Source of the DNA: Haemophilus influenzae | GTDB taxonomy: Bacteria; Pseudomonadota; Gammaproteobacteria; Enterobacterales; Pasteurellaceae | Direction: 5' to 3' | DNA: 64,000 bases | NCBI RefSeq assembly: GCF_019703545.1 | Contig: NZ_AP018771.1 | Coordinates: 558,001 to 622,000 of the forward strand | In this document: one piece after another, positions 55,522-64,000 of the stretch | Position numbering within the stretch: position 1 is the stretch's first letter | Layout: every line of letters starts with the position of its first letter | The notes under the pieces: model-generated | Seen by the model: only the letters and a program-made list of their open reading frames with translations | Database searches by the model: none | What the model was told of the DNA's origin: nothing | Made by a program: the position numbers and the translations under genes

Positions 55522-56306
55522 TGTTTGAAATTTTATTTCCAGCCTTTTTAACAGGCATTTTGCTTTCACTTATTACCGCGCCACTTGGCGTATTTGTAGT
55601 GTGGCGGAAAATGGCTTATTTTGGCGACACACTTTCTCACTCTGCCTTGCTCGGCGTAGCGTTAGGGATTTTCTTACAAGTCAATCCTTACATTGCGATT
55701 GTGGTGCTGACCTTAATTCTTGCTATCGCAATGGTGTGGTTAGAAAGCAACACGCAATTTTCTATTGATACCTTGCTCGGCATTATCGCCCATAGCTGTT
55801 TATCTCTCGGCGTTGTGACAGTAGGATTATTACGGAATGTACGGGTAGATTTAATGAATTATTTATTTGGGGATTTGCTCGCAATTAATTATACGGATTT
55901 AATTTATATTGGCATTGGCGTGATAATTGTGCTTTCAACATTAATTTACTTTTGGCAATCCTTACTTTCCACCACCGTATCGCCAGAACTCGCGCAAGTT
56001 GAAGGCATTAATATCAAAAAAATGCGTTTTATTTTAATGATATTAACCGCATTGACTATTGCCTTGAGTATGAAATTTGTCGGTGCATTAATAATCACAT
56101 CCTTATTAATAATCCCTGCGGCAACCGCTCGTCGCTTTGCGAGAACACCAGAATCTATGGTGGGCTGGGCAATTGTAGTCAGTATGTTGTCAATTATAGC
56201 TGGGCTAATCTTATCAGCCTTTTATGATACCGCTGCTGGGCCTTCCGTTGTGATTTGTTCAGCGTTTTTATTTGTCTTATCACTCTTCAAAAAAGAGCGA
56301 TTATGA
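55521..56306 (+). CDS. znuB: Zinc ABC transporter permease ZnuB
   Basis: Inner-membrane permease of the zinc importer. The 261-residue protein has about 7-8 membrane segments, with the family blocks [33 protein letters not shown] (part, about 17-49), [18 protein letters not shown] and [17 protein letters not shown] (about 195-211). The start codon shares one base with the znuC stop, so the pair is translationally coupled. Confidence 0.95.
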   Translation: MFEILFPAFLTGILLSLITAPLGVFVVWRKMAYFGDTLSHSALLGVALGIFLQVNPYIAIVVLTLILAIAMVWLESNTQFSIDTLLGIIAHSCLSLGVVTVGLLRNVRVDLMNYLFGDLLAINYTDLIYIGIGVIIVLSTLIYFWQSLLSTTVSPELAQVEGINIKKMRFILMILTALTIALSMKFVGALIITSLLIIPAATARRFARTPESMVGWAIVVSMLSIIAGLILSAFYDTAAGPSVVICSAFLFVLSLFKKERL

Positions 56307-56394
56307 GCTTGCCCAACCAGTGAAAACCATTTGCGCCCCAGTTTAATTCTTGATAAAGTGCGGTCAATTTTTACGGTCTTTTTAGGATAACAAA

Positions 56395-57342
56395 ATGAAC
56401 CAAGAATATTTAGATTTTGAATTGCCGATTGCCGAATTAGAAGCAAAAATTGAAGCATTATGCTCAGCATCGGATGATAAAGTTGATTTAACTGATGAAA
56501 TCAAACGCTTACAAAAGAAAAGTAACGAACTCACTAAAAAAACCTTTGCTAACCTTGATGCTTGGCAAGTTTCACGTATGGCACGTCATCCAAACCGTCC
56601 TTATACATTAGATTATATCGAACATATTTTTACGGAATTTGAAGAACTTGCAGGCGATCGTGCTTTTGCTGATGATAAAGCGATTGTTGGTGGCTTGGCA
56701 CGTTTAGATGGTCGCCCAGTGATGGTTATCGGTCATCAAAAAGGCCGTACTGTAAAAGATAAAGTGAGTCGTAATTTTGGTATGCCTGCACCTGAAGGCT
56801 ATCGCAAAGCGTTACGTTTAATGGAAATGGCTGAACGTTTTAAATTGCCAATTATCACATTTATTGATACCCCGGGAGCTTATCCAGGTATTGGCGCAGA
56901 AGAACGTGGTCAAGCGGAAGCTATTGCTCGCAACTTACGAGAAATGGCACAACTTACCGTTCCCGTTATTTGTACCGTTATCGGTGAAGGCGGTTCGGGT
57001 GGTGCATTAGCTATTGGCGTGGGCGATAAAGTGAATATGTTGCAGTATTCCACTTATTCTGTTATCTCGCCTGAAGGCTGTGCTTCTATTCTTTGGAAAA
57101 GTGCGGAAAAAGCATCGACTGCAGCGGAAGTAATGGGATTAACTGCAAGCCGTTTAAAAGAATTAAATCTTATCGATGGCATTGTGCAAGAACCTTTAGG
57201 TGGGGCGCATCGTAATTATCTAGAAATAGCTGAAAACTTAAAACTTCGCTTAAAAGAAGATTTATCAGAGCTTGACGGACTAAGCAAAGAAGAATTATTA
57301 AATAGACGCTATGAACGTTTAATGTCTTACGGTTATTGCTAA
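56395..57342 (+). CDS. accA: Acetyl-CoA carboxylase carboxyltransferase alpha subunit
   Basis: With AccD forms the carboxyltransferase that makes malonyl-CoA for fatty acid synthesis. It has 315 residues, starting with the family helix [21 protein letters not shown] (part), then [24 protein letters not shown] and the crotonase-fold motifs [17 protein letters not shown] (about 161-177) and [15 protein letters not shown] (about 201-215). The ribosome site AGGA is present and an uptake sequence precedes it at about 56357. Confidence 0.97.
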   Translation: MNQEYLDFELPIAELEAKIEALCSASDDKVDLTDEIKRLQKKSNELTKKTFANLDAWQVSRMARHPNRPYTLDYIEHIFTEFEELAGDRAFADDKAIVGGLARLDGRPVMVIGHQKGRTVKDKVSRNFGMPAPEGYRKALRLMEMAERFKLPIITFIDTPGAYPGIGAEERGQAEAIARNLREMAQLTVPVICTVIGEGGSGGALAIGVGDKVNMLQYSTYSVISPEGCASILWKSAEKASTAAEVMGLTASRLKELNLIDGIVQEPLGGAHRNYLEIAENLKLRLKEDLSELDGLSKEELLNRRYERLMSYGYC

Positions 57343-57351
57343 CTAATATTC

Positions 57352-57386
57352 TAAAAGAGCGGTGATTTTTGCCGCTCTTTTTTTGA
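57352..57386 (+). terminator. accA terminator
   Basis: AAAGAGCGG and CCGCTCTTT pair around TGATTTTTG and are followed by a run of T residues. Confidence 0.9.
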
Positions 57387-57415
57387 TCTAAATATACAAC
57401 AAAGGAGAAAACACA

Positions 57416-58282
57416 ATGAAAAACGTACTTTCGATCCAATCCCACGTGGTCTATGGTTTTGCAGGTAACAAATCCGCGACTTTTCCAATGCAGTTGTTAG
57501 GTGTCGATGTATGGGCATTAAATACCGTTCAATTTTCTAATCACACCCAATACGGAAAATGGACGGGCATGGTAATCCCACAAGAACAAATCCGAGAAAT
57601 TGTAACTGGACTCGATAACATTGAAAAACTACAGGAATGTGATGCCTTGTTATCTGGTTACTTAGGTTCTGCGGAACAAGTCGATCAAATTCTTTTTGCT
57701 TTAGAGCAAATCAAACTGCGTAATCCAAATGCGCTTTATTTATGCGACCCTGTAATGCCACATCCGAAAAAAAGCTGCGTGGTTGCCAATGGTGTTTGCG
57801 AGGCTCTTATTGAAAAAGCGATTCCAGTGGCAGACATTATGACGCCAAACCTGCACGAATTGCGTCAGCTCACAGAATTCCCAATTAATACCTTTGATGA
57901 TGTGTTAAAAGCAGTGAATGCGTTAATTGCAAAAGGCGTGAAGAAAGTCCTTGTTAAACATTTAGGCAGTGCAGGTAAAATCAACGATCCTGATACATTT
58001 GAAATTATTATGGCAACCCCAGAGGGTGTTTGGCATTTAAGCCGTCCACTTTATCAATTCAACTTTGAACCAGTGGGCGTGGGCGATTTAATCGCGGGGA
58101 CATTCTTAGCAAATTTACTCAATGGAAAATCTGATGTAGAAGCCTTTGAAGCCATGAATAATGAAGTAGCAGGCGTAATGAAAACCACCTTTGAACTAGG
58201 TTCTTACGAATTACAAACCATTGCCGCACGTTTTGAAATTCTCAATCCAAGCAGCCATTATAAAGCTGAAAAAGTTGCCTAA
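57416..58282 (+). CDS. pdxY: Pyridoxal kinase PdxY
   Basis: Salvage kinase that phosphorylates pyridoxal to PLP. The 288-residue ribokinase-fold protein has the N-terminal [24 protein letters not shown] (part, about 7-30), [20 protein letters not shown] (about 112-119), [12 protein letters not shown] and the catalytic [15 protein letters not shown] (about 220-234). Length and the SHVVYGxxGN motif favour PdxY. It has a GGAG ribosome site and its stop shares a base with the tilS start. Confidence 0.95.
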   Translation: MKNVLSIQSHVVYGFAGNKSATFPMQLLGVDVWALNTVQFSNHTQYGKWTGMVIPQEQIREIVTGLDNIEKLQECDALLSGYLGSAEQVDQILFALEQIKLRNPNALYLCDPVMPHPKKSCVVANGVCEALIEKAIPVADIMTPNLHELRQLTEFPINTFDDVLKAVNALIAKGVKKVLVKHLGSAGKINDPDTFEIIMATPEGVWHLSRPLYQFNFEPVGVGDLIAGTFLANLLNGKSDVEAFEAMNNEVAGVMKTTFELGSYELQTIAARFEILNPSSHYKAEKVA

Positions 58283-59574
58283 TGGACTTACTTTCAGACA
58301 TTGAAAAACAACTCAAAAAAGCCACCGCTCAAGCATTTCTTATTGCCTTGAGTGGTGGTTTGGATTCCACTGTACTTCTTTCTTTATTTGCAAAACTTCG
58401 TCAAAAACGACCGCACTTACCGCCTTTATCAGTACGAGCAATCCATATTCATCACGGCTTAAGCCCCAATGCAGACAGTTGGGCTAAACATTGCCAAGAC
58501 TTATGCGATCAATTTCAAATTCCGTTGATTATCGAGCGAGTACAAGTAGATAAAACCAATGGCATTGAGGCTGGCGCACGTGAAGCACGCTATCAAGCCA
58601 TAAAAAAACATCTTCAAACTCAAGAAGTGCTGGTTACAGCACATCATCTAAACGATCAAACAGAAACCTTTTTCTTAGCCCTAAAACGTGGCAGTGGGCT
58701 ACAAGGCTTAGGCGCAATGCAACAACAAAGTGTATTATTCGGAATGCCAATTTTTCGCCCTTTGTTAGGCTTTACTCGCCCACAGTTAGAAGATTATGCG
58801 CAAAAAGAAAAACTCAACTGGATTACAGATGAAAGTAATGAGGATAATCGATACGATCGTAATTTCTTACGCAATGAAATTTTGCCAAAATTACGTGAAC
58901 GCTGGGCGCATTTTGATTTAGCCGTGCAACGTTCCGCACAACATTGTTTTGAGCAACAACAGCTAATTAATGATTTATTGAGCGAAATTTTTACAGAACA
59001 TTGCCAAATAAAAAACCAATTTAAACTGTGCCAGTTCCGCAAATATTCTCTCGCAAAACAAACCGCACTTTTGCGTATGTGGCTTGCAGAAAACCAACTT
59101 GAAATGCCAAGTAAACGCCAGCTTACACAGCTTATTAATGATGTCGTTTTTGCAAAAGAAGAGGCAAATCCTCAGTTTCAGCTTGTAAATAAAGTCATTC
59201 GACGTTATCAAGATAGTTTATATTTAACTAAACGGTTTTCCGATCTAACCAAATACTGCCTAAAATTAGAACAAAATACGCTAAGTTTACCCGATAATTT
59301 AGGCAATCTCACTGTTCAAGAAAATGAACACAATCTGATTTTCTACTGGCAGGATTACTCTGTTACGCTGGAAAAAACGAACTTGCCTATTTCTATCCGC
59401 TTTGGCTATTCAGGCAAAGTGAAACATCATCCGAAACGCCCAAGAGAAGATATAAAAAAAATCTGGCAAGAATTAAGCGTACCACCTTGGGAACGAAATC
59501 GGATCCCTTTAATTTTTTATGGCAATGAGCTAAAAAGTGCGGTAGGTTTTTTCCGTGTTTTTAAAGAGTCTTAA
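58282..59574 (+). CDS. tilS: tRNA(Ile)-lysidine synthase TilS
   Basis: Converts C34 to lysidine in tRNA-Ile(CAU), which allows AUA reading. The 430-residue protein has the N-type ATP pyrophosphatase P-loop [12 protein letters not shown] (about 22-33, SGGxDS), [17 protein letters not shown] (about 49-65), [22 protein letters not shown] (part) and the [20 protein letters not shown] block (about 173-192), plus the TilS C-terminal domains. It shares one base with pdxY. Uptake sequences lie at about 58409, 59061 and 59535. Confidence 0.96.
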   Translation: MDLLSDIEKQLKKATAQAFLIALSGGLDSTVLLSLFAKLRQKRPHLPPLSVRAIHIHHGLSPNADSWAKHCQDLCDQFQIPLIIERVQVDKTNGIEAGAREARYQAIKKHLQTQEVLVTAHHLNDQTETFFLALKRGSGLQGLGAMQQQSVLFGMPIFRPLLGFTRPQLEDYAQKEKLNWITDESNEDNRYDRNFLRNEILPKLRERWAHFDLAVQRSAQHCFEQQQLINDLLSEIFTEHCQIKNQFKLCQFRKYSLAKQTALLRMWLAENQLEMPSKRQLTQLINDVVFAKEEANPQFQLVNKVIRRYQDSLYLTKRFSDLTKYCLKLEQNTLSLPDNLGNLTVQENEHNLIFYWQDYSVTLEKTNLPISIRFGYSGKVKHHPKRPREDIKKIWQELSVPPWERNRIPLIFYGNELKSAVGFFRVFKES

Positions 59575-59581
59575 AATCAAG

Positions 59582-60253
59582 TTAAAGTGGCTTTACATCT
59601 AAAAATGCGTTCAAAATTTGAGCGGTGAATTCTTTTCTTAGATAAAAACCTAAAGGCAAGGTATCTATAATTTCGCCATTTTTTCCTATGCCTTTTGTTA
59701 CAGCACGACTATTTGCCCCCTTTGGGCGAAGTTGCATAACTTCCCCGATTCGAGCGGTAATTTGCTCCAATTTGCCAAGTACAATTAAATCCATCAATTC
59801 TTCCCAATCTTGTTTTAATTGACGTTCTTGCTCAGCGGTTGGCTTCCAGAAAATTGGCGCGCCGATATGGCGTTCACGTAATGGAATATGGCGGCTGCCT
59901 TCAATGGGCATCCAAAGGACACAAGAAAGTTTATGACGAACGTGAGAATTTTCCCATTTAACCCCTGAATTTTGTACCAACGGGGCAAGGCTCACAAAGG
60001 TGGTTTCAAGAGGATAACCCTCAGCATTAATCGGTAACGTTTTTAGTTCAACACCTAAATGAGAAAAATCCTGTTCAGCTTTACTTCCTGCCGTTGCCCC
60101 TAAAGCACGCTCTAATAACATGCCTACCCAGCCTTTATCACGTTTTAAATCAATCGGGACAGGAATATGCAGTTCATCAGCTAACTCCCCAAAAGTTAAG
60201 CCAGCGATAGATTGTGCTTGAGAAAGCAATTGTTCAAGGGTTTGTGGAATCAT
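59582..60253 (-). CDS. mutH: DNA mismatch repair endonuclease MutH
   Basis: Nicks the unmethylated strand at hemimethylated GATC during methyl-directed mismatch repair. The 223-residue protein has the restriction-fold active site: Glu in [20 protein letters not shown] (DxxxLGxExK type, about 56-75; Asp, Glu and Lys all visible) and the [11 protein letters not shown] block near the start. It is convergent with tilS (7 bases apart). Its start overlaps the end of ogt by 4 bases, so the two genes are translationally coupled, pairing two DNA repair functions. Confidence 0.96.
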   Translation of the reverse strand: MIPQTLEQLLSQAQSIAGLTFGELADELHIPVPIDLKRDKGWVGMLLERALGATAGSKAEQDFSHLGVELKTLPINAEGYPLETTFVSLAPLVQNSGVKWENSHVRHKLSCVLWMPIEGSRHIPLRERHIGAPIFWKPTAEQERQLKQDWEELMDLIVLGKLEQITARIGEVMQLRPKGANSRAVTKGIGKNGEIIDTLPLGFYLRKEFTAQILNAFLDVKPL

Positions 60254-60789
60254 TCGTGATATTTCTTAAAAAAGCGAGGCCTCGTGTTTTCAGTGCCTTT
60301 ATCAATATAGGGAATTTTCTCTAACTGCAATAAAAAACGTTTTGCCTCTAAGCCACCACCAAAACCAGTTAAAGTACGATCTTTGCCTAAAATGCGATGA
60401 CAAGGAATAATAATACTAATCGGATTACTCCCCACCGCACCGCCCACGGCACGAACAGCTTTAGGATTATTAATACGTAACGCCAGCTCTCCATAAGTTG
60501 AAAGCTCGCCATAAGCAATTTCTCGCAAGGCTTGCCAAATGGCTTGTTGAAACGCGGTGCCTTCTGGTTTTAAGGGAATGTTTGAAAAACGCTCAATTTC
60601 CCCATTAAAATATCGTTCAAAAGCTAACCGCACTTTTTGAAAAACAGGCAATTCATCTTGCTTGTGCCATTTGGGATTAGGCGCATATTGCTCTTTTTCA
60701 AAATCAATATGCGTAATGCTCTCGCCGTCAGATAAAATCAAAAGCCGCCCGACGGGGGAAGGGTAATAAGTGTAATAAAGTGCGGTCAT
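60250..60789 (-). CDS. ogt: Methylated-DNA--protein-cysteine methyltransferase (Ogt type)
   Basis: Suicide repair protein that takes the methyl group from O6-methylguanine. The 179-residue product has the active cysteine in [25 protein letters not shown] (part, PCHRI near 144-148) and the [16 protein letters not shown] helix-turn-helix with the arginine finger. No AdaA zinc domain is present, so it is Ogt-like. The frame extends to 60822, but the ATG at 60787-60789 begins with an uptake sequence, giving MTAL as in HolB. It overlaps mutH by 4 bases. Confidence 0.94.
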   Translation of the reverse strand: MTALYYTYYPSPVGRLLILSDGESITHIDFEKEQYAPNPKWHKQDELPVFQKVRLAFERYFNGEIERFSNIPLKPEGTAFQQAIWQALREIAYGELSTYGELALRINNPKAVRAVGGAVGSNPISIIIPCHRILGKDRTLTGFGGGLEAKRFLLQLEKIPYIDKGTENTRPRFFKKYHE

Positions 60790-60865
60790 TTTTCGCCTTG
60801 TTTTATAAAAAGAAAAGCACACTTGCTGTGGAAGTGTGCTTTATTATGCTAAATTTTTTAACGGA

Positions 60866-62245
60866 TTAGAAACTATAATTTAAGTTTAAACCGTAAAGAT
60901 TTGCATGTGCTTGAGAAGTGTAATTTGCAGTTGTATTCAATGTCAATGCACGTTGTTCACCTATTGTTTTTACTTCTTTAAAGTGAACTTTTTTGCCTTT
61001 TAAGTAAGCATAGCCAAGATCAACAGATAAGTTCGGCGTGAATTTATAGGTTGCCCCTAAACTATACCAAGTGCGATCGGTATCTGGAATTGCAGCACTA
61101 CGCTGATGACGAGATGCGGCTTGATCGTAAGCAATACCTGCACGTAAGGTTAATTTTTCATAAAGATCGTAACTTGCCCCTAATGCAACACGAGAGTTAT
61201 TACTGTATTGCAATTCTTTCTCAAACGCTTTCTTACCATTTTCGAAGCTTGCATGTAATTTTGTTAAACGACTCCAATGGGTATATTTATAACTATAATG
61301 CACGGCAAGTTTGTCAGTTAATTGATGGAAACCAGAAAGTTCTAAGTAATCTGGCAATGTAAGGGTTAAATCACCTTTTTTACCTGCCTTGATAGCCACT
61401 GCTTCTAAACTAGTGGCAGTGCGGTCAGTAAAATCAATGTCCACTTTAGAATGATAGGCTAAACCAATTCTGTTAGCTTCATTAAATTGATACATTACAC
61501 CTGCATTCCAGCCAAAGCCCCAAGCTGCTCTATCTTGTAATGACACAACAGATGTGTCTTTAGAGGGCAAATGCGTACTAAGATTTTTGAATGGTTCTGG
61601 CAGTACTTGGAGTGCTTGTGTTACTTGTGTATCCTTAATACTCTCCGTAATAATACCAGCATTCCGTTCAACTTGGGCTTTAGCATAAACCGCATTTACC
61701 CCTAAACCTAGGCTCAAGCCTTCTGTTACTCGATAAGCACCACTTAAATTTAAGTTGATAGCACTCAAGTCAGTTTTTCCACCAAACATACCAGCATCAT
61801 AACTATCGTCATATTCACTTTTTAGACCGAAATTGACATTCATTCCAGCACCCAGCGCGAATTTATCATTCACTGGCGCAACGAAATAAAGATTTGGCAC
61901 AAAAGCACCGGGAACAACATTACGCTGTGAAGCTGAGCCGTCCTTTATTGCTTTCATTCCAATATTACCTGTTATTATCTGAGCATAAGAAGTTACATCA
62001 CCATTCATATTAATTCTAGAATCAACATAAACGCCACCTGTGGAAAACTGTGCCGTTTTAAATAAACTCATCAAAGCTGGGTTAGTTGCCACCACAGAAG
62101 CATTATCTGCAATCGCCGCTTCACCTGCATAGGCACGACCAAGCCCAGAAGTAGAAACTTCCGCCAATTGAAACGCTGCCGCATTTGCACCACCTGCAGC
62201 CAACAACATTGCAGTTGCTAATAGAGATTGATTAAATTTTTTCAT
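60866..62245 (-). CDS. fadL: FadL-family long-chain fatty acid outer-membrane transporter
   Basis: A 14-stranded outer-membrane barrel for hydrophobic molecules. The 459-residue precursor has a signal peptide (about 1-23, ending ANA/A), the N-terminal hatch AAFQLAEVSTSGLGRAYAGEAAIADNASVVATNPALM (part) with the NPA(L/M) signature near 52-56, and a C-terminal strand ending in NYSF, the Phe-terminated barrel signal. The frame opens at 62308, but the ATG at 62243-62245 follows AAGGG and starts the signal peptide. A candidate FadR site lies upstream and fadR is elsewhere in the window. Confidence 0.94.
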   Translation of the reverse strand: MKKFNQSLLATAMLLAAGGANAAAFQLAEVSTSGLGRAYAGEAAIADNASVVATNPALMSLFKTAQFSTGGVYVDSRINMNGDVTSYAQIITGNIGMKAIKDGSASQRNVVPGAFVPNLYFVAPVNDKFALGAGMNVNFGLKSEYDDSYDAGMFGGKTDLSAINLNLSGAYRVTEGLSLGLGVNAVYAKAQVERNAGIITESIKDTQVTQALQVLPEPFKNLSTHLPSKDTSVVSLQDRAAWGFGWNAGVMYQFNEANRIGLAYHSKVDIDFTDRTATSLEAVAIKAGKKGDLTLTLPDYLELSGFHQLTDKLAVHYSYKYTHWSRLTKLHASFENGKKAFEKELQYSNNSRVALGASYDLYEKLTLRAGIAYDQAASRHQRSAAIPDTDRTWYSLGATYKFTPNLSVDLGYAYLKGKKVHFKEVKTIGEQRALTLNTTANYTSQAHANLYGLNLNYSF

Positions 62246-62328
62246 TTGGAACCCTTTGTTATAAATAAAAATTTGGGCGATTATAAAGCCAGAATCTATT
62301 GAGTGCAACTCTATTTCCTTATTTTTAT

Positions 62329-62345
62329 CAGAGCTACGATCAGTT
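62329..62345 (-). promoter_or_regulatory. Candidate FadR operator upstream of fadL
   Basis: On the minus strand AACTGATCGTAGCTCTG agrees with 11 of 16 defined positions of the E. coli FadR consensus AACTGGTCNGACCTGTT, including the AACTG and TC of the left half. It lies about 85-100 bases before fadL. The match is partial. Confidence 0.3.
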
Positions 62346-62452
62346 AGCAGGAGCTTTTTGCATTTAATGGATTGTTTTGTTCAATTTTTGTCATTTATGG
62401 GGAACAAGAAAAATGATAAAATGCACAAAAATATTCATATAAGGAAAAGAAA

Positions 62453-62740
62453 ATGACCGTAAAATGCAAAGCAGAAGAATCCTTAACTTGTAGCTGTGTT
62501 GATGTAGGCACGATTATTGATGGCTCTGACTGTAGCGTAGAAGTGCATCAAGTTTATAGCACAGAAGCTGATGCCAATGCAGCGCTTGAACGATTAACGA
62601 AAAAAGCGCGCAATACAGAAAGTGATCCTTGCGAAATTAAAAGCGAAATCGTGGCAGTTGAAAACGGCGTTCAATTAAATGCTTCTTTCACTTTTAGTTG
62701 CCAAGCAGAAGCGATGATTTTTGAACTGGCGAATCGTTAA
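62453..62740 (+). CDS. YfcZ/YiiS family (DUF406) protein
   Basis: A 95-residue soluble protein with a Cys-rich start (CKAEESLTCSCVDVGTIIDGSDC) and the DUF406 blocks VDVGTIIDGSDCSVEV (about 15-30) and a C-terminal ASFTFSCQAEAMIFELANR (about 77-95). E. coli yfcZ also lies beside fadL, so the neighbourhood is conserved. The function is unknown. It has an AAGGAAAA ribosome site and is divergent from fadL. Confidence 0.88.
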   Translation: MTVKCKAEESLTCSCVDVGTIIDGSDCSVEVHQVYSTEADANAALERLTKKARNTESDPCEIKSEIVAVENGVQLNASFTFSCQAEAMIFELANR

Positions 62741-62782
62741 AAATAATCTGAAACTCGACCGCACTTTTGTTGGGTTAGAATA

Positions 62783-62832
62783 GTGGACGTTTTAAAAATA
62801 CGCACTATAAAAACGATTTTTAAAACGTCCAC
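62783..62832. terminator. Long bidirectional hairpin between the YfcZ-like gene and cpdA
   Basis: GTGGACGTTTTAAAAAT (62783-62799) and ATTTTTAAAACGTCCAC (62816-62832) are perfectly complementary over 17 bp with a 16-base loop. It lies between convergent genes, so a terminator is likely, although the stem base is not followed by a long T-run. Confidence 0.65.
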
Positions 62833-62837
62833 AAAAT

Positions 62838-63662
62838 TTAATACCCTTCTTCTTGCATATTCGGCAAAAATTCCGCTTGCTGAATACGCTTTACTTCCGT
62901 ACGAATTGAACCATCTGAATATAACTCAATTTCACGCCAACCAGGCTGTAAGGTATCAAGAGAAAAATACTGGCAATCAGGTTTAAATTGAATACAAGTC
63001 GCTGGCGTTGCCATCACTTGATAACCATTCCATTCACTGTTTACTTCTTGATGAATATGCCCATATAAAATAGCTTTCACATTACTAAAAGGCGCAAGCA
63101 CTTCTGCCAATTCGTGAGAATTACGAAGGTTATGTTGATCAAGCCACGCGGAATTAGTTGGTAATAAATGGTGATGTAATACAATCAAGGTATAGCGTTC
63201 AGGATTTTTTTCTAAGGTTTCTTTTAATAAATCGAGTTGATGCTGGCTTAGTTGTCCGTGCGGTACACCATAAACTTGGCTATCCAACAATAAGGCTTGC
63301 CAATGTTCGCCCAATAGAAGATGTTTTGCCACGTTCATTGGTGGCTGATTTAAAAATTCCGCCATTTTAGGCTGAAAATCGTGATTTCCTGGAATCCAAA
63401 ACACAGGTTTATTGAAAGGTTTCATCATTTCTACAAAACGAGTGTAACCTTCATCGCTACTATCCTGCACAAGATCACCTGTAGCAAGAATCACATCAAA
63501 TTGGTTATTTTCTTGCTGAATTTCCTTTAATACTTGAGCAAAACTTGCTTGTGTATTTACCCCCAATAATTCCGCACTTTCATCTTTAAATAAATGGGGA
63601 TCGGTAATTTGTAATAACTTAATAACAGGCTTTTCCGCCTGATAAACAAACGTATTTTTCAT
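62838..63662 (-). CDS. cpdA: 3',5'-cyclic-AMP phosphodiesterase CpdA (Icc)
   Basis: Hydrolyses cAMP and so tunes CRP-dependent genes, including competence in this organism. The 274-residue calcineurin-like phosphoesterase has the metal motifs ITDPHLF (about 20-26, DxH), ATGDLVQDSSDEGY (GDxxxD, about 61-74), WIPGNHDF (GNHD, about 92-99), LHHHLLP (about 157-163) and YGHIHQE (GHxH, about 201-207). In E. coli nudF (aspP) and cpdA are likewise adjacent. It starts 9 bases after nudF. Confidence 0.95.
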   Translation of the reverse strand: MKNTFVYQAEKPVIKLLQITDPHLFKDESAELLGVNTQASFAQVLKEIQQENNQFDVILATGDLVQDSSDEGYTRFVEMMKPFNKPVFWIPGNHDFQPKMAEFLNQPPMNVAKHLLLGEHWQALLLDSQVYGVPHGQLSQHQLDLLKETLEKNPERYTLIVLHHHLLPTNSAWLDQHNLRNSHELAEVLAPFSNVKAILYGHIHQEVNSEWNGYQVMATPATCIQFKPDCQYFSLDTLQPGWREIELYSDGSIRTEVKRIQQAEFLPNMQEEGY

Positions 63663-63671
63663 TAATGCCCC

Positions 63672-64000
63672 CTAGCTACGTTTCCAACTTTGTTGTAACT
63701 GAGCATAATTTAATTGAAGCCACTGCAATCCAATCACTGCAATGCCATTATCAATTTTCCCCTCGCACATCCATTGATACGCCTGTTCACGTTTTACTAC
63801 GTGCACTTTAATATCTTCATTTTCTTCAGCCAAACCGTGAATGCCTTTCGCTTGTGTGCTATCCACTTCGCCTGCAAATAAATGAATCCGCTCCACTATG
63901 CCACCTGGGCTATCCCACACACTTAAACAATGTGTTAAATTTTTGACTTGAATCCCTGCTTCTTCTTCACTCTCACGCAAAGCAACGTCTTCTGGCTTTT
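63672..64000 (-). CDS. nudF: ADP-ribose pyrophosphatase NudF (5' part beyond the window)
   Basis: Nudix hydrolase acting on ADP-ribose. Only about 109 C-terminal codons are visible. The frame is open to the right edge and contains PEDVALRESEEEAGI, the core of the Nudix box (REx2EExG), then LTHCLSVWDSPGGIVERIHLFAGEVD, the NudF-type substrate region (SPGG...E). A TTG inside the frame is not the true start. Pairing with cpdA supports the name. Confidence 0.9.
   Translation of the reverse strand, partial: KPEDVALRESEEEAGIQVKNLTHCLSVWDSPGGIVERIHLFAGEVDSTQAKGIHGLAEENEDIKVHVVKREQAYQWMCEGKIDNGIAVIGLQWLQLNYAQLQQSWKRS

Noticed and set aside
1..64000. CRISPR arrays, toxin-antitoxin pairs, restriction systems or phase-variable tetranucleotide repeats
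   Set aside because: I scanned for repeated spacers, long simple-sequence tracts and typical gene pairs and saw none. The His-codon-rich end of znuC is not a true tandem repeat.

Overview
The window looks like chromosomal DNA of Haemophilus influenzae or a very close relative. It is AT-rich and carries dozens of copies of the Haemophilus DNA uptake signal sequence (AAGTGCGGT or ACCGCACTT), inside genes and as inverted pairs that form terminators. The gene set and order (lon, tmk-holB, fruBKA, ponA/comABCDEF, nhaB/fadR, thiMDE, rne/rluC, hfq/tyrR, znuCB, accA-pdxY-tilS, mutH, fadL) match what I recall of the Rd KW20 block around HI0398-HI0463. No database search was possible, so names rest on reading the translated sequences.

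Layout. 1-5.0 kb: hemW (cut by the edge), lon with a heat-shock type promoter, a DUF535 gene and mazG. 5-12.7 kb, plus strand: pyrR, surA, mltG-tmk-holB-tatD, a DUF1523 protein, a PaeA/YtfL-type transporter and a lipoprotein. 12.75-16.9 kb: the fructose PTS operon fruB-fruK-fruA. 16.9-17.4 kb: a gene-poor scar with a broken phage-type integrase next to tRNA-Leu(GAG). 17.4-24.6 kb, minus strand: secG, topB, recR, ybaB, rlmJ, ponA. 24.55-29.3 kb: the competence operon comABCDEF, opened by a Sxy-dependent CRP-S site and interrupted between comE and comF by a truncated HUH transposase. 29.3-33.8 kb: nfuA, nudC, yjaG-like, hup, glmS. 33.9-42.9 kb: dsbB, nhaB, fadR, pssA, an SpoU-type methyltransferase, trmN6, srmB, trhP. 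43.1-46.9 kb: thiM-thiD-thiE plus an MFS transporter behind a TPP riboswitch, GC-richer than its surroundings and bordered by uptake signals of the other Pasteurellaceae type (ACAAGCGGT). 47.0-47.3 kb: a broken Opa-type outer-membrane gene. 47.4-57.3 kb: rne, rluC, hfq, tyrR (short form), mepM-like, znuCB, accA. 57.4-64 kb: pdxY-tilS, mutH-ogt, fadL, a YfcZ-like gene, cpdA and nudF (cut by the edge).

How the genes work together. Most of the window is core housekeeping. Three modules stand out. The com operon builds the PilM/N/O/P/Q-like trans-envelope part of the DNA uptake machine, and the uptake signals around it are what that machine recognises. The thi cluster salvages the hydroxyethylthiazole and HMP parts of thiamine, with a transporter under the same riboswitch. 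The fru operon imports fructose as fructose-1-phosphate and phosphorylates it to the 1,6-bisphosphate. The accessory signals are mostly scars: integrase remnant, HUH transposase remnant, Opa pseudogene, a GC-rich palindromic repeat, and the probable transfer of the thi block. I found no intact prophage, CRISPR array, toxin-antitoxin pair or phase-variable simple repeat, and I do not see a complete new system.
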